DNA from: Erysipelotrichaceae bacterium
GTDB lineage: Bacteria > Bacillota_I > Bacilli_A > Erysipelotrichales > Erysipelotrichaceae
Assembly: GCA_017432895.1 (NCBI GenBank)
Contig: JAFRIG010000046.1
Coordinates: 1-57,281, forward strand
Length of the DNA stretch: 57,281 bases
Reading direction: 5' to 3'
Of the stretch, positions 17,579-25,707 are shown in pieces. The notes below the pieces were generated by a model. The model did no database searches, was not told the DNA's origin, and was given only the letters and a program-made list of their open reading frames with translations. Position 1 is the first letter of the stretch. The number at the start of each line of letters is the position of its first letter. Made by a program: the position numbers and the translations under genes.

Positions 17579-18240
17579 AAATAGTGATTGCCGACGGCTA
17601 CAACGAAGCCGATTACATGATCTCTTTATTCAACAATCGTCATAACGAACTGATCGTCATCAACGAGGATGAGGATACCTGCCGCTATCTCAGCCAGAAC
17701 AACAACATCCCCGTCATGTACGGACGCTGTACGAGGTTCAACGAGCTGGAAGAAGCTCATGCGGAAAATGCCGATCTTTTCATCGTCTTATCCAATGACG
17801 ACTACAAGAACTACGTCGCCTGCAAGACGGCGAAACAGCTTTTCGGAGTCAAACGCTGTATTGCGACCGTGGCCAACCCGAAGAACGTCACGATCTTCAA
17901 ACAGCTGGGTATCGACTCAGCCGTGTGTTCGACTTATCTGCTGGGTCAGCGGGTCAAGGACATCACTTCGGTGGATAACCTGATCAGTTCCTTATCTATC
18001 GAAGACGACAAGATCATCATCGTCGAGCTGGTGGTCACAAATGATCTGGAGATCTGCGGCAAGACGATCGCCGATATCAATATTGCTGCGATGGGCAATA
18101 TCTCTTCCGTCATCCACGATGGCAATGCGCTGATCCCCAACGGTCAGACCGTGATGAATGAAAACGACAGGATCCTGATCGTTACGACGCACGAAAACAA
18201 AAACCGTATCCTTAACATACTTAGAAAGAAGAAGAAATGA
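17575..18240 (+). CDS. Potassium uptake regulator, TrkA-N plus TrkA-C domains
   Basis: The 221-residue protein has an RCK Rossmann domain (about 1-130) followed by a TrkA-C domain (about 140-218, with DLEICGKTIADINI and NDRILIV). The nucleotide loop is IADGYNEADYM, so the GxGxxG pattern is lost. By contrast the preceding small RCK protein keeps it. The pair may act as the two halves of a split TrkA, one binding the nucleotide and one binding ions through TrkA-C. This division is inference. It overlaps both neighbours by ATGA. Confidence 0.85.
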   Translation: MKIVIADGYNEADYMISLFNNRHNELIVINEDEDTCRYLSQNNNIPVMYGRCTRFNELEEAHAENADLFIVLSNDDYKNYVACKTAKQLFGVKRCIATVANPKNVTIFKQLGIDSAVCSTYLLGQRVKDITSVDNLISSLSIEDDKIIIVELVVTNDLEICGKTIADINIAAMGNISSVIHDGNALIPNGQTVMNENDRILIVTTHENKNRILNILRKKKK

Positions 18241-19721
18241 GAAAGCGTTACTATAAGCTTGTCTTCTTCTATCTGTCTATCTTCATCGCTTTGATAGGCA
18301 TCATTCAGCTGCTTCCGCTGCTGGTGATCCCTTTCTATCCGGAAGATATCGCCTATGCGAAGTGTTTCCTGATACCGGGCATCGCCGCCTGTGTCATAGG
18401 AACGCTGATGTATCACTTCCTGAAGGATACCGAAGTTACCAAGCTTGAACATTATTACGACTCCGTACTGGTCATACTCATCTGGACCTGTGCGATCAAT
18501 ATCTCGACGATACCCTGGATGTTGAAGGGCGATTACAATTTCTCGCAGGCGGCTTTCGAGATGACCAGCGGCTTTTCGACGACCGGACTCTCCGTAGTCG
18601 ATGTCGAGAATACGCCGAAGATCTTTCTGATGTTCCGTTCGATCACGCTGTTTTTCGGCGGTGTGGGACTGGTACTGATCATGACCTCGGCCTTCTCCGA
18701 TCGTTACGGTCTCAATCTGTACAATGCCGAAGGTCACAGCGATCGTCTGATGCCCAACCTGGCCAAGTCCGCAAGACTGATACTGTCGTTTTATTCGGCC
18801 TATATCTTCTGCGGTTCTCTGGCCTATGTCTTAGCGGGCATGCCGGTCTTCGATGCCTTCAATACGGCGATCGCCGCTATTTCGACCGGTGGTTTCTCGG
18901 TCATCAATGAAAGCATTTACGGCTATCATTCAGTGGCGATCGAGATGATCACGATCGTACTGATGCTGCTGGGGCAGACCAACTTCATGCTGCATATGTC
19001 GCTGTTTAAGCGAAGATTCAGGAAAGTGTTCATGCATTGCGAGACGCGTTTCTTTGCGGCAGTTGCCTTGATATTCGTACCGCTGATGGCCTTTGATCTG
19101 CTACATATGGAGTATACCGGTGACATCCTGGAAAGCCTTAGGATCGCTTTATTCCAGTTTGTGACGACGATCACGACGACCGGCTTTGTCTCCGTCAAAG
19201 ATATGGGGATGTTGCCACCAGGCTTTGTGACTTTCATGATCCTGGCTATGCTGATAGGCGGCAACCAGGAATCGACGGGTGGCGGTATCAAACAGTATCG
19301 GGTCATCGTTGTTCTGCTGGGCATCTTCTATTCCCTCAGGGAATCGATCATGAACGCCCATATGTTTGTGACACATAAGGTATGGCGCTTCGGCAACAAG
19401 GAAGATCTGGAAAGAAGAGAAGTCTCGGCGACTTCAACTTACGTCCTGTTCTATATCCTGCTGTTCTTCTTGGGTTCACTGATCTTTTCGATGTATGGCT
19501 ATTCTTTGCAGGATTCGATGTTCGAATTCGCTTCGGCGATCTCGACGGTCGGACTGTCACTGGGTATCACCGGCTATGATGCCAGCCCGGTGATCCTGTG
19601 GACCGGCATCGTCGGCATGTTCTTAGGCAGGATGGAGATCATGGTGGTCTTCAAGGCGATCATGAGGATGCTTAAGGATGCCAACAACCGTGAAGGAACC
19701 AGCATCAGAACGAACATCTAA
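18237..19721 (+). CDS. TrkH/KtrB family potassium uptake channel subunit
   Basis: The 494-residue polytopic protein shows the four selectivity-filter loops of the Trk/Ktr/HKT superfamily: MTSGFSTTGLSVV, AISTGGFSVI, TTITTTGFVSV and ISTVGLSLGITGY. The conserved Arg after the third loop region (GGGIKQYRV) is also present. It forms the K+ pathway in the membrane and is controlled by the two RCK proteins encoded just upstream, with ATGA coupling. The operon ends with a hairpin that overlaps the stop codon. Confidence 0.92.
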   Translation: MRKRYYKLVFFYLSIFIALIGIIQLLPLLVIPFYPEDIAYAKCFLIPGIAACVIGTLMYHFLKDTEVTKLEHYYDSVLVILIWTCAINISTIPWMLKGDYNFSQAAFEMTSGFSTTGLSVVDVENTPKIFLMFRSITLFFGGVGLVLIMTSAFSDRYGLNLYNAEGHSDRLMPNLAKSARLILSFYSAYIFCGSLAYVLAGMPVFDAFNTAIAAISTGGFSVINESIYGYHSVAIEMITIVLMLLGQTNFMLHMSLFKRRFRKVFMHCETRFFAAVALIFVPLMAFDLLHMEYTGDILESLRIALFQFVTTITTTGFVSVKDMGMLPPGFVTFMILAMLIGGNQESTGGGIKQYRVIVVLLGIFYSLRESIMNAHMFVTHKVWRFGNKEDLERREVSATSTYVLFYILLFFLGSLIFSMYGYSLQDSMFEFASAISTVGLSLGITGYDASPVILWTGIVGMFLGRMEIMVVFKAIMRMLKDANNREGTSIRTNI

Positions 19722-19746
19722 ACGGCATCTTTCCGCTCCGTTTAGA
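19717..19746 (+). terminator. Hairpin at the end of the potassium uptake operon
   Basis: TCTAAACGG pairs with CCGTTTAGA (9 pairs). The first arm includes the TAA stop. The T tract after it is poor, so this may be only a weak terminator. Confidence 0.5.
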
Positions 19747-19818
19747 CAAGTTTGATATTTTATAGCGGAATTAATAAAAAGATGTTAAAATGAAATATAG
19801 TGGGTAGGTGGCTAGTAA

Positions 19819-20709
19819 ATGGAAAAAAACGACATTAGAGAACAGTTGATCGCCAAGATGGAAGAATTGCTTGGTGAAGAAAATGCTGCAGAAGCATTTT
19901 TGAAAGCGAAGGATCTTAAGAGAAGATGGCCTCGCGTTAGAGAAGAAGAGGAATCTTTTTCCGATCTTGAATTGAGCGAAAAGTTCAATAAGATGATGGA
20001 CGAGCTTTCTGAGAAAGCCGGTGATGTCATCATCAATACGGAAGAAAGAAAGACTCAGCTGATCGAACAGGCTAAGGAGATCCTTGCCAAGAATAATTTC
20101 AAGAAGGGCACAGAGCAGATGAAACAGCTGCTCGAAGACTGGAAGCATGCAGGTCGTATCAATAAGGAAAGAGACGACGAACTCTGGAACGAGTTCGCGG
20201 CTGTAAGAAGCGAATTCTTCGAGAAGAAGAACGAGTACTTTGCGAACCTGAAAGAAACTTTCGCAGCTAACAAAGGTCTTAAGGAAGAACTTATTGCCAA
20301 GGCTAAGGAAGTTGCGGACATTGAGAACATCAAGGAAGCGGGCAACCGTTCCAATGAACTCATGGAAGAATGGAAGAAAGTCGGAAGTGCCGGACGCAGA
20401 GACGATGATGAGCTCTGGCAACAGTTCCTGGCGGAAAGAAAAGCTTTCTTCGCCAGAAGAGATGCTTATTATGATGAGATGAAAGAAACTTACGCCAAGA
20501 GAGTCGAGGCTAAGAAGGAACTCATCGCACAGGCTAAGATCTATCTCGCCAGAAGCGAATTCACCGACGAAGAAGTCGATGCGATCAAGGAACTTAGAGC
20601 CAAGTGGAAAGAAGTAGGCAATGCCGGCAGAGAACATGAAAATGAACTCTGGGAAGAATTCAACGGTATCGTCAATAAATACTTCGAAAACATGAGGTAT
20701 TACAAGTAA
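19819..20709 (+). CDS. DUF349 repeat protein
   Basis: The 296-residue, highly charged helical protein contains DUF349 repeats. The repeated core is a W-K-x-x-G element followed by DDELW-x-x-F and a run ending in FF or YF. Clear copies lie at about 105-130 (DWKHAGRINKERDDELWNEF), 180-205 and 265-290; the first repeat is diverged. The family's role is not settled; roles in cell-envelope or RNA-related processes have been suggested elsewhere. It has an extended -10-like TGTTAAAAT at 19783-19791, a GGTAGGTGG ribosome site, and its own terminator. Confidence 0.85.
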   Translation: MEKNDIREQLIAKMEELLGEENAAEAFLKAKDLKRRWPRVREEEESFSDLELSEKFNKMMDELSEKAGDVIINTEERKTQLIEQAKEILAKNNFKKGTEQMKQLLEDWKHAGRINKERDDELWNEFAAVRSEFFEKKNEYFANLKETFAANKGLKEELIAKAKEVADIENIKEAGNRSNELMEEWKKVGSAGRRDDDELWQQFLAERKAFFARRDAYYDEMKETYAKRVEAKKELIAQAKIYLARSEFTDEEVDAIKELRAKWKEVGNAGREHENELWEEFNGIVNKYFENMRYYK

Positions 20710-20719
20710 GAAAGACAAG

Positions 20720-20743
20720 ACCCTCCGCAAAGAGGGTTTTTCT
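20720..20743 (+). terminator. Terminator of the DUF349 gene
   Basis: ACCCTC, loop CGCAAA, GAGGGT, then TTTTCT. Confidence 0.8.
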
Positions 20744-20792
20744 ATGGGGAGAATGTCAAAACGACTCTGATTCCTGTTAGTCTTTTTTATAA

Positions 20793-20850
20793 TTCCCTAA
20801 TTTCCCTAAAAATACCTAAAAAATCTAAAATTCCCTAAAATCCCTAAAAT
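20793..20850 (+). repeat. Degenerate CCCTAAAA repeats upstream of the ATPase gene
   Basis: Six imperfect copies follow each other: TTCCCTAA, TTTCCCTAAAA, ATACCTAAAA, AATCTAAAA, TTCCCTAAAA and TCCCTAAAA, at roughly 9-11-base spacing. They lie between a TATAAT (20788-20793) and the ATPase start at 20871, with another TATAAT at 20851-20856. They could be stacked binding sites for a DNA-binding protein or a slippage-prone simple repeat. Confidence 0.7.
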
Positions 20851-20870
20851 TATAATAGAGGTAGCGCGAT

Positions 20871-21960
20871 ATGAATAATCCTTTCACTCCGGTCTTTGGA
20901 ACAGTCCCTTTATATCCTGCAGGTAGAGATATCATCTTAAACGATATGCATAAAGCGTTTTTGAACTGGACAGGCTCTCCGGATATTACCAGTATCCTGA
21001 TCGGTCCCAGAGGCTCAGGCAAGACAGCTTTGTTATATATGATCGCCGAACAGGCGAAGAAGGAAGGCTGGATCGTTACCGATACGATCGCCAGAAAAGG
21101 GATGCTGGAAGACATCTATCAGGATATTATTTTCCAGGCCGATTTTCTTGATCCCTATGTGATCGCACGTCTCAGTTCGGTCGGCGTTGCCAATGTCGAA
21201 TTTGGGATCGAAAGGATCGAGAAGGAAAAACAGAACTGGCGTTCAAAAATGAGCAGTGTGATGTCTCAGTTCTCAAATATGGAAACGGGACTGCTTATTC
21301 TGGTTGACGAGGTGCTGCCCGATCTGGAGGAGATGGTCGATCTGGCGGCTATCTATCAGCTTCTGAGACAGCGTTATCCCAGGACCTCACTGGTTATGGC
21401 TGGTTTGCCGGCAAATATTTACGATCTGCTGAATAATAAATCTGTCTCGTTCTTAAGAAGAGCCAGACAGCGCTTTTTAGGAAGGATACCTGATCAGGAG
21501 ATAGAACTATCTTTTAAGAAGACGCTGGAAAAGGGCGGAAAACAGATCGATGACAAAGATCTGAAACAGATCGTGAAGACGATCGATGGTTTTGCCTATA
21601 TGATGCAGCTGACGGGCTACTATATCTGGGAAGCAAGCGGTGAGAAAACAAAGATCAGCAGTGAAGATGTGAGAAAGGGCATTGAATATGCCGTGAGCGA
21701 ATTCAGGATCGGTATTCTCGATCATACTTTCCAGGAGCTGTCCGATATGGATAAAAAGTTTTTATATGCGATGCTTAAGGACGATGATTTCAGCAATCTG
21801 ACGGATGTTTCAAACAGGATGGGGAAGACGACAGGCTATTGTTCCTCATACAAAAAAAAGATTGCTTCGTTCGGGCGTCATTGAAGAAAAGGGTGGAAAG
21901 AACTTTGCGTTCGCGATCCCTTATTTCCGGGAATATCTCAAAGAAGAGATGGATGGCTGA
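20871..21960 (+). CDS. AAA-family ATPase, frameshifted in an A8 run
   Basis: The protein opens with NPFTPVFGTVPLYPAGRD, has Walker A GPRGSGKTAL (about 44-53) and Walker B LLILVDEV, and resembles Orc1-like bacterial AAA ATP-binding proteins of unknown role. The frame stops at 21884 after 337 residues (YKKKIASFGRH). Removing one A from the A8 run at 21852-21859 continues it as YKKRLLRSGVIEEKGGKNFA and on to EYLKEEMDG at 21957, giving about 362 residues with a winged-helix-like end. Either the gene is newly broken, or the run is decoded by slippage, or it is a sequencing error. The ribosome site is AGAGG. Confidence 0.75.
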
Positions 21961-21964
21961 ATGT

Positions 21965-21992
21965 AAAAAAGGGTCGCAATGTTGCGACCCTT
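21965..21992 (-). terminator. Terminator of the clostripain-like gene
   Basis: AAGGGTCGCAA and TTGCGACCCTT form a near-perfect stem. On the minus strand it is followed by a run of T, so it mainly serves the minus gene ending at 22016, but it also lies just after the plus ATPase frame. Confidence 0.8.
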
Positions 21993-22015
21993 AGCTGTAC
22001 TATACAATATTGTGT

Positions 22016-25000
22016 TTATTCGATTCCGGTCAAAGGCAGTTTATATGTTTTGTTGCCTGAATCGTTTTGGTTTTCTTTTGCTTTGATGGTGAAGCGGATC
22101 GCCTTGCTTTGACCGTCCGCAAACTCGGCAACGATGGAGTGATCTCTGGCAGCCAGCGTTTCCAGATAAGAAGCTTTCAGATGGATGATGACACTTCCTT
22201 TTTCATAAGTATAGTTGGAAGCATCCACATCTTTGCCGTCGACCTTGATCCCTTTAAACAGGGAATAAGTCTGATCATCATCGAAGTTGCGTTTGAAGGT
22301 GAAGTCACAGGTCCTGCCGCTTCCTTTTTGCCAGGTCGCATTGGCGCCGTTGGTGATGAGGTATTGCGGTGCCGGTTCGGTGATATAGTATTCCGCGATA
22401 AGGGTTCCGACGAAATCGCCCATTCCTTCCAAAGCGAAGCCGTATTTGCCGATGTCTTTGAAGATCGTGTCGTTGTCCCACTTGATCATTTTATAATCGA
22501 CACCTTCTTTTAAGATCTTGCCCTGGTAGACGACACGCGGTGAAAGTTCTTCACCGGTGTATTCGTCATTGAGGACAGTGGCCAGGTTGATGTCGGTAAG
22601 ATAGCCCGTCGGATTCTCGATCATGTCTTCAAGGCCGATCATCGTTCCATAGATATCGGTGACGACGACCTGTTTTGTCAGTTTGTTGCCGTCTCCTGTC
22701 GTGTCGGCGATATCTTTAATATCGTCGATATCGACAAATTTCAGTTTGATGTCGTTGATGTTTTCGGGAGTTATGACAAACTCGTCCGAGATAGGTCCAT
22801 AATAGTTGGAGAACATTCCTTCAAGGACCATACACGGCGTAAGGACAAGGGTTTTCTTAAGGTCTTCGGCCTGGATCGGACGGTAGGAACCATCTTCGAT
22901 CATCATGAAGGATACGAGATCTTCGCCATCAAAGAACAGCGCGGTCATATACATGATCGGATCGTCATAATCATCAAGCAAACCCGAATCCATTACGGTC
23001 GGTACCAGTGTATAGCCCTGATAATCTTCCGCTGTTGCAACATGAAGATTTCCTTCGGCATCCTCCAGGGCATACCATTTTTCCTCTAAAGGATCCAGAT
23101 CCCAGGTAGCAGTATCGCCGTTTAGCCAGACGACATAATCGTGGATGAAGCTTTCATCAGTCGAGGCTTCCAGGTCCATGTCGAAGTATTCATCACCCCT
23201 GACATAGCCGATCGAAAGCTCTTTATACTTGCTGGTATTGCCTGAGTAGAGGAAGCCCAGATCGTTATCTTCGATCCACTGTTCAAGGATCGGGAGTTCG
23301 GCGATCAGATTATAACCGATATTGTCGATGACTCTCTTTCTTGTGTCGCTGATCTTTACGCGATAGCCGGTTTCCGTTCCATGATCGACTTCATATAATT
23401 CGATATTCTTTTTGTCGATCGCTTCTTCAGCCATCTGTCTGATCATGGCATCCATCCAGTTTACTATTTCATCAGGTATAGGATCGCTGCTGTTGGGATC
23501 ACGGCCAAGGATGTTGTTGATCATCACCGTGATATATATTTTCCAATCGGAAAGATCGACGTCGCCTCCCCACTCTTCCCAATCTATATAATCCTGATAC
23601 TTGTTGTATGACAGGTATTCCTTTACGGTGTCGTAGTTCATATCCGCTTTATCATAGCCTTCATCGATCATATTCGAGATGGTCTTGCCAATCTTGACAA
23701 GCAGACTGATGCGATGCATCGTATGAAGATAGTCATTAAAGAAATCTTTTGTTTGTCCATCCGGTATCACATCGCAGATCAGATCCATTCTGATCCTGAA
23801 ATTATCAGACTCGTACATACTGTTGATGTCGGTGACATAAAGATAGGTACCGCTGGAACCCAAAGAATCCAGATCGGAGAAAGACAGATCGCCATCTTTC
23901 ATTCTGTAGATGAATTCGCCGGTCGTGTGGATCTCATCAGTATAGCAGTTGTAAACGATCTCTTCATCGCCCAGGATGTTGAGGATAGTCATAGCGGCAT
24001 CGAAATAAGCATTGACTTCGTTGTCGATGGCACCTTCCGGGATCTTTGTATCATCAAATTCCTTTACAGCTACGCAGATCTGAGCGGCCAGGTTTCCAAG
24101 GTCGACATAATAGCTGTTGTTGCCGTATGAGATCGAATTGGAAATGGCGGAGATCTCATCATAGAACAGCAGATCATCCAGTTCACAATTCATGAGCTCG
24201 TTGATCGTAATCAAAGCATCCACGAAATCGCTGGCCAGGAGCTTGTTCATATCCATCATAGCCATGGTACCTGATAGACCTGCACCTTCTCCTTCTTCAT
24301 AGAAAGTCAGGAAATCATCGATGAGCTTACAGCCGAGGTCATAAGTATCAATATCGGTATCTTCTCCCAGCATGTCCAGCCAGCCGGTATAGTATTGGCC
24401 TTTGCCGGGGACGGTTTCCGGGGAAGCAATATAGTAATCGGTATAAGGTCCGATCGTCAAAACCAGTTCGACGGAATTCATCAGACAGGCATCGAAGTTG
24501 ATGAAATCGAATTTATTGCCTGAATTGATGAGATCGTTATCGGAAAGGGCATCGATCAGATCGGCACAGATCATCATCACTCCGGAGTGTTCGTCTTTGC
24601 CATAACCGTACATCGGTCCTCCGCCGTGATCCCAAAGGATCAGATCGTAAGCCTCTGCCGGATAGTTTTCAACACCGTAGTTGATGAAAGCCCTGAGGAC
24701 TTCAGGATCGGACATCCATTCATAATCGCTGTCCTCGCCGATCATATCGCCTTCTTCATCGAAATCGGGTTTTGCCTTCTTGGCATCTTCGCCATCGCCC
24801 AGCAGGCCATCGCCATCTATCAGTACCAGCTTTCCGGGATATTCAGCCGCATCCAGACCTTTGGCTTCCCAGATGCAGTTGTATTCATTGCTGATCTCAT
24901 CGAGATAGGAATCCGTGGCGGGATCATAAAGATACTTGCTGTCAAGATGCCAGCCTTCATCCTCATCGGCACCACCGGTCATGACGATGAACTTGATCTT

Positions 25001-25459
25001 ATCGTCCTTGGAGAAATGGGAATTCAGGATCTGTTCCAGGTTGTATGAACAAAGACCGGAAACGGATTCCAGATCCGATCCGACGGCATACATCAGGATT
25101 GTACGGGTATAGATCTCATCATCTTCCGTTTCTTCTTCTTCTTCTTCCTCGAACTCTTCTGCTTTAGGAAGATCTTTTTCTTCGACAAGCAGGTCTTCGA
25201 CCTTTTGTGTTAACTCTGATTCATCCTCTTGTTCTGTTTCTGATGCTTCATCTTGAAGCAGGATCAAAGGATCTTCATCAGGATCGCCTGGCAGATCTTC
25301 ATCTTCTCCTTCTTCTTCCTGTTGAGGAAGCTTCAGATTTTCCTGGACCTCAGGATCGGTATTTGGATCAGTGTCCTGTTCATCGGCATAGGCACAATGA
25401 GGAAAAACGCTGATCACCAGCAAGACGGCAAGAATGATCTTTATAAACTTCTCTTTCAT
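22016..25459 (-). CDS. Secreted clostripain-like (C11) cysteine protease
   Basis: The 1,147-residue product has a signal peptide (1-25, AYA cut), a very acidic stretch (about 26-115), then a C11 peptidase domain beginning TILMYAVGSDLES. The catalytic dyad is visible: His278 in LILWDHGGG and Cys325 in NFDACLMNSVEL. The long C-terminal part (about 450-1140) holds beta-rich segments of unknown fold, including one near 990-1040 with LSPRVVYQGKILKEGVDYK. The protein ends in LPLTGIE: an LPXTG-type motif with only Ile-Glu after it and no hydrophobic tail. It probably cleaves after basic residues outside the cell, as family members do. A GGGGGG-type ribosome site precedes the start. Confidence 0.88.
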   Translation of the reverse strand: MKEKFIKIILAVLLVISVFPHCAYADEQDTDPNTDPEVQENLKLPQQEEEGEDEDLPGDPDEDPLILLQDEASETEQEDESELTQKVEDLLVEEKDLPKAEEFEEEEEEETEDDEIYTRTILMYAVGSDLESVSGLCSYNLEQILNSHFSKDDKIKFIVMTGGADEDEGWHLDSKYLYDPATDSYLDEISNEYNCIWEAKGLDAAEYPGKLVLIDGDGLLGDGEDAKKAKPDFDEEGDMIGEDSDYEWMSDPEVLRAFINYGVENYPAEAYDLILWDHGGGPMYGYGKDEHSGVMMICADLIDALSDNDLINSGNKFDFINFDACLMNSVELVLTIGPYTDYYIASPETVPGKGQYYTGWLDMLGEDTDIDTYDLGCKLIDDFLTFYEEGEGAGLSGTMAMMDMNKLLASDFVDALITINELMNCELDDLLFYDEISAISNSISYGNNSYYVDLGNLAAQICVAVKEFDDTKIPEGAIDNEVNAYFDAAMTILNILGDEEIVYNCYTDEIHTTGEFIYRMKDGDLSFSDLDSLGSSGTYLYVTDINSMYESDNFRIRMDLICDVIPDGQTKDFFNDYLHTMHRISLLVKIGKTISNMIDEGYDKADMNYDTVKEYLSYNKYQDYIDWEEWGGDVDLSDWKIYITVMINNILGRDPNSSDPIPDEIVNWMDAMIRQMAEEAIDKKNIELYEVDHGTETGYRVKISDTRKRVIDNIGYNLIAELPILEQWIEDNDLGFLYSGNTSKYKELSIGYVRGDEYFDMDLEASTDESFIHDYVVWLNGDTATWDLDPLEEKWYALEDAEGNLHVATAEDYQGYTLVPTVMDSGLLDDYDDPIMYMTALFFDGEDLVSFMMIEDGSYRPIQAEDLKKTLVLTPCMVLEGMFSNYYGPISDEFVITPENINDIKLKFVDIDDIKDIADTTGDGNKLTKQVVVTDIYGTMIGLEDMIENPTGYLTDINLATVLNDEYTGEELSPRVVYQGKILKEGVDYKMIKWDNDTIFKDIGKYGFALEGMGDFVGTLIAEYYITEPAPQYLITNGANATWQKGSGRTCDFTFKRNFDDDQTYSLFKGIKVDGKDVDASNYTYEKGSVIIHLKASYLETLAARDHSIVAEFADGQSKAIRFTIKAKENQNDSGNKTYKLPLTGIE

Positions 25460-25707
25460 AAACCCCCCAATTCATCCGATCTTTATGAAATCAGATATCT
25501 TGCATATAAGATTGTTTATATCATAAGCATCAACTATATGATACTCCCTTTTCATCGATATTTTCAGGCTATTTTGAAAAGCGTTATCATCGCTTTTTCC
25601 CAGCTGATCGAATTGTTATACTGGTTTACTTTCGGTTCTTTATGGTACGTATATTTGTGAAATTATTAACATATAACATATAATGAAGACAATAAAGGAG
25701 AAATTTC
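25460..25707. other. Divergent intergenic region, 248 bases
   Basis: It separates the minus-strand protease gene from the plus-strand flavoprotein gene. The right end holds the flavoprotein promoter. In the middle, 25576-25589 resembles a CcpA site but its first two bases do not fit. No RNA gene or small coding frame is apparent. Confidence 0.5.
25655..25684 (+). promoter_or_regulatory. Promoter of the flavin oxidoreductase gene
   Basis: TTGTGA (25655-25660), 18 bases, TATAAT (25679-25684). AAAGGAG (25694-25700) lies 7 bases before the ATG. Confidence 0.65.

Noticed and set aside
18144..18737. Minus-strand frame of 197 codons across the second RCK gene and the TrkH-type channel gene
   Set aside because: Arg/His/Asp/Gln-rich composition typical of antisense reading; it crosses two well-supported plus-strand genes.
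25576..25589. CcpA (cre)-like site upstream of the flavin oxidoreductase gene
   Set aside because: AAAGCGTTATCA fits the right-hand part, but the first two consensus bases are wrong and spacing is off by one.
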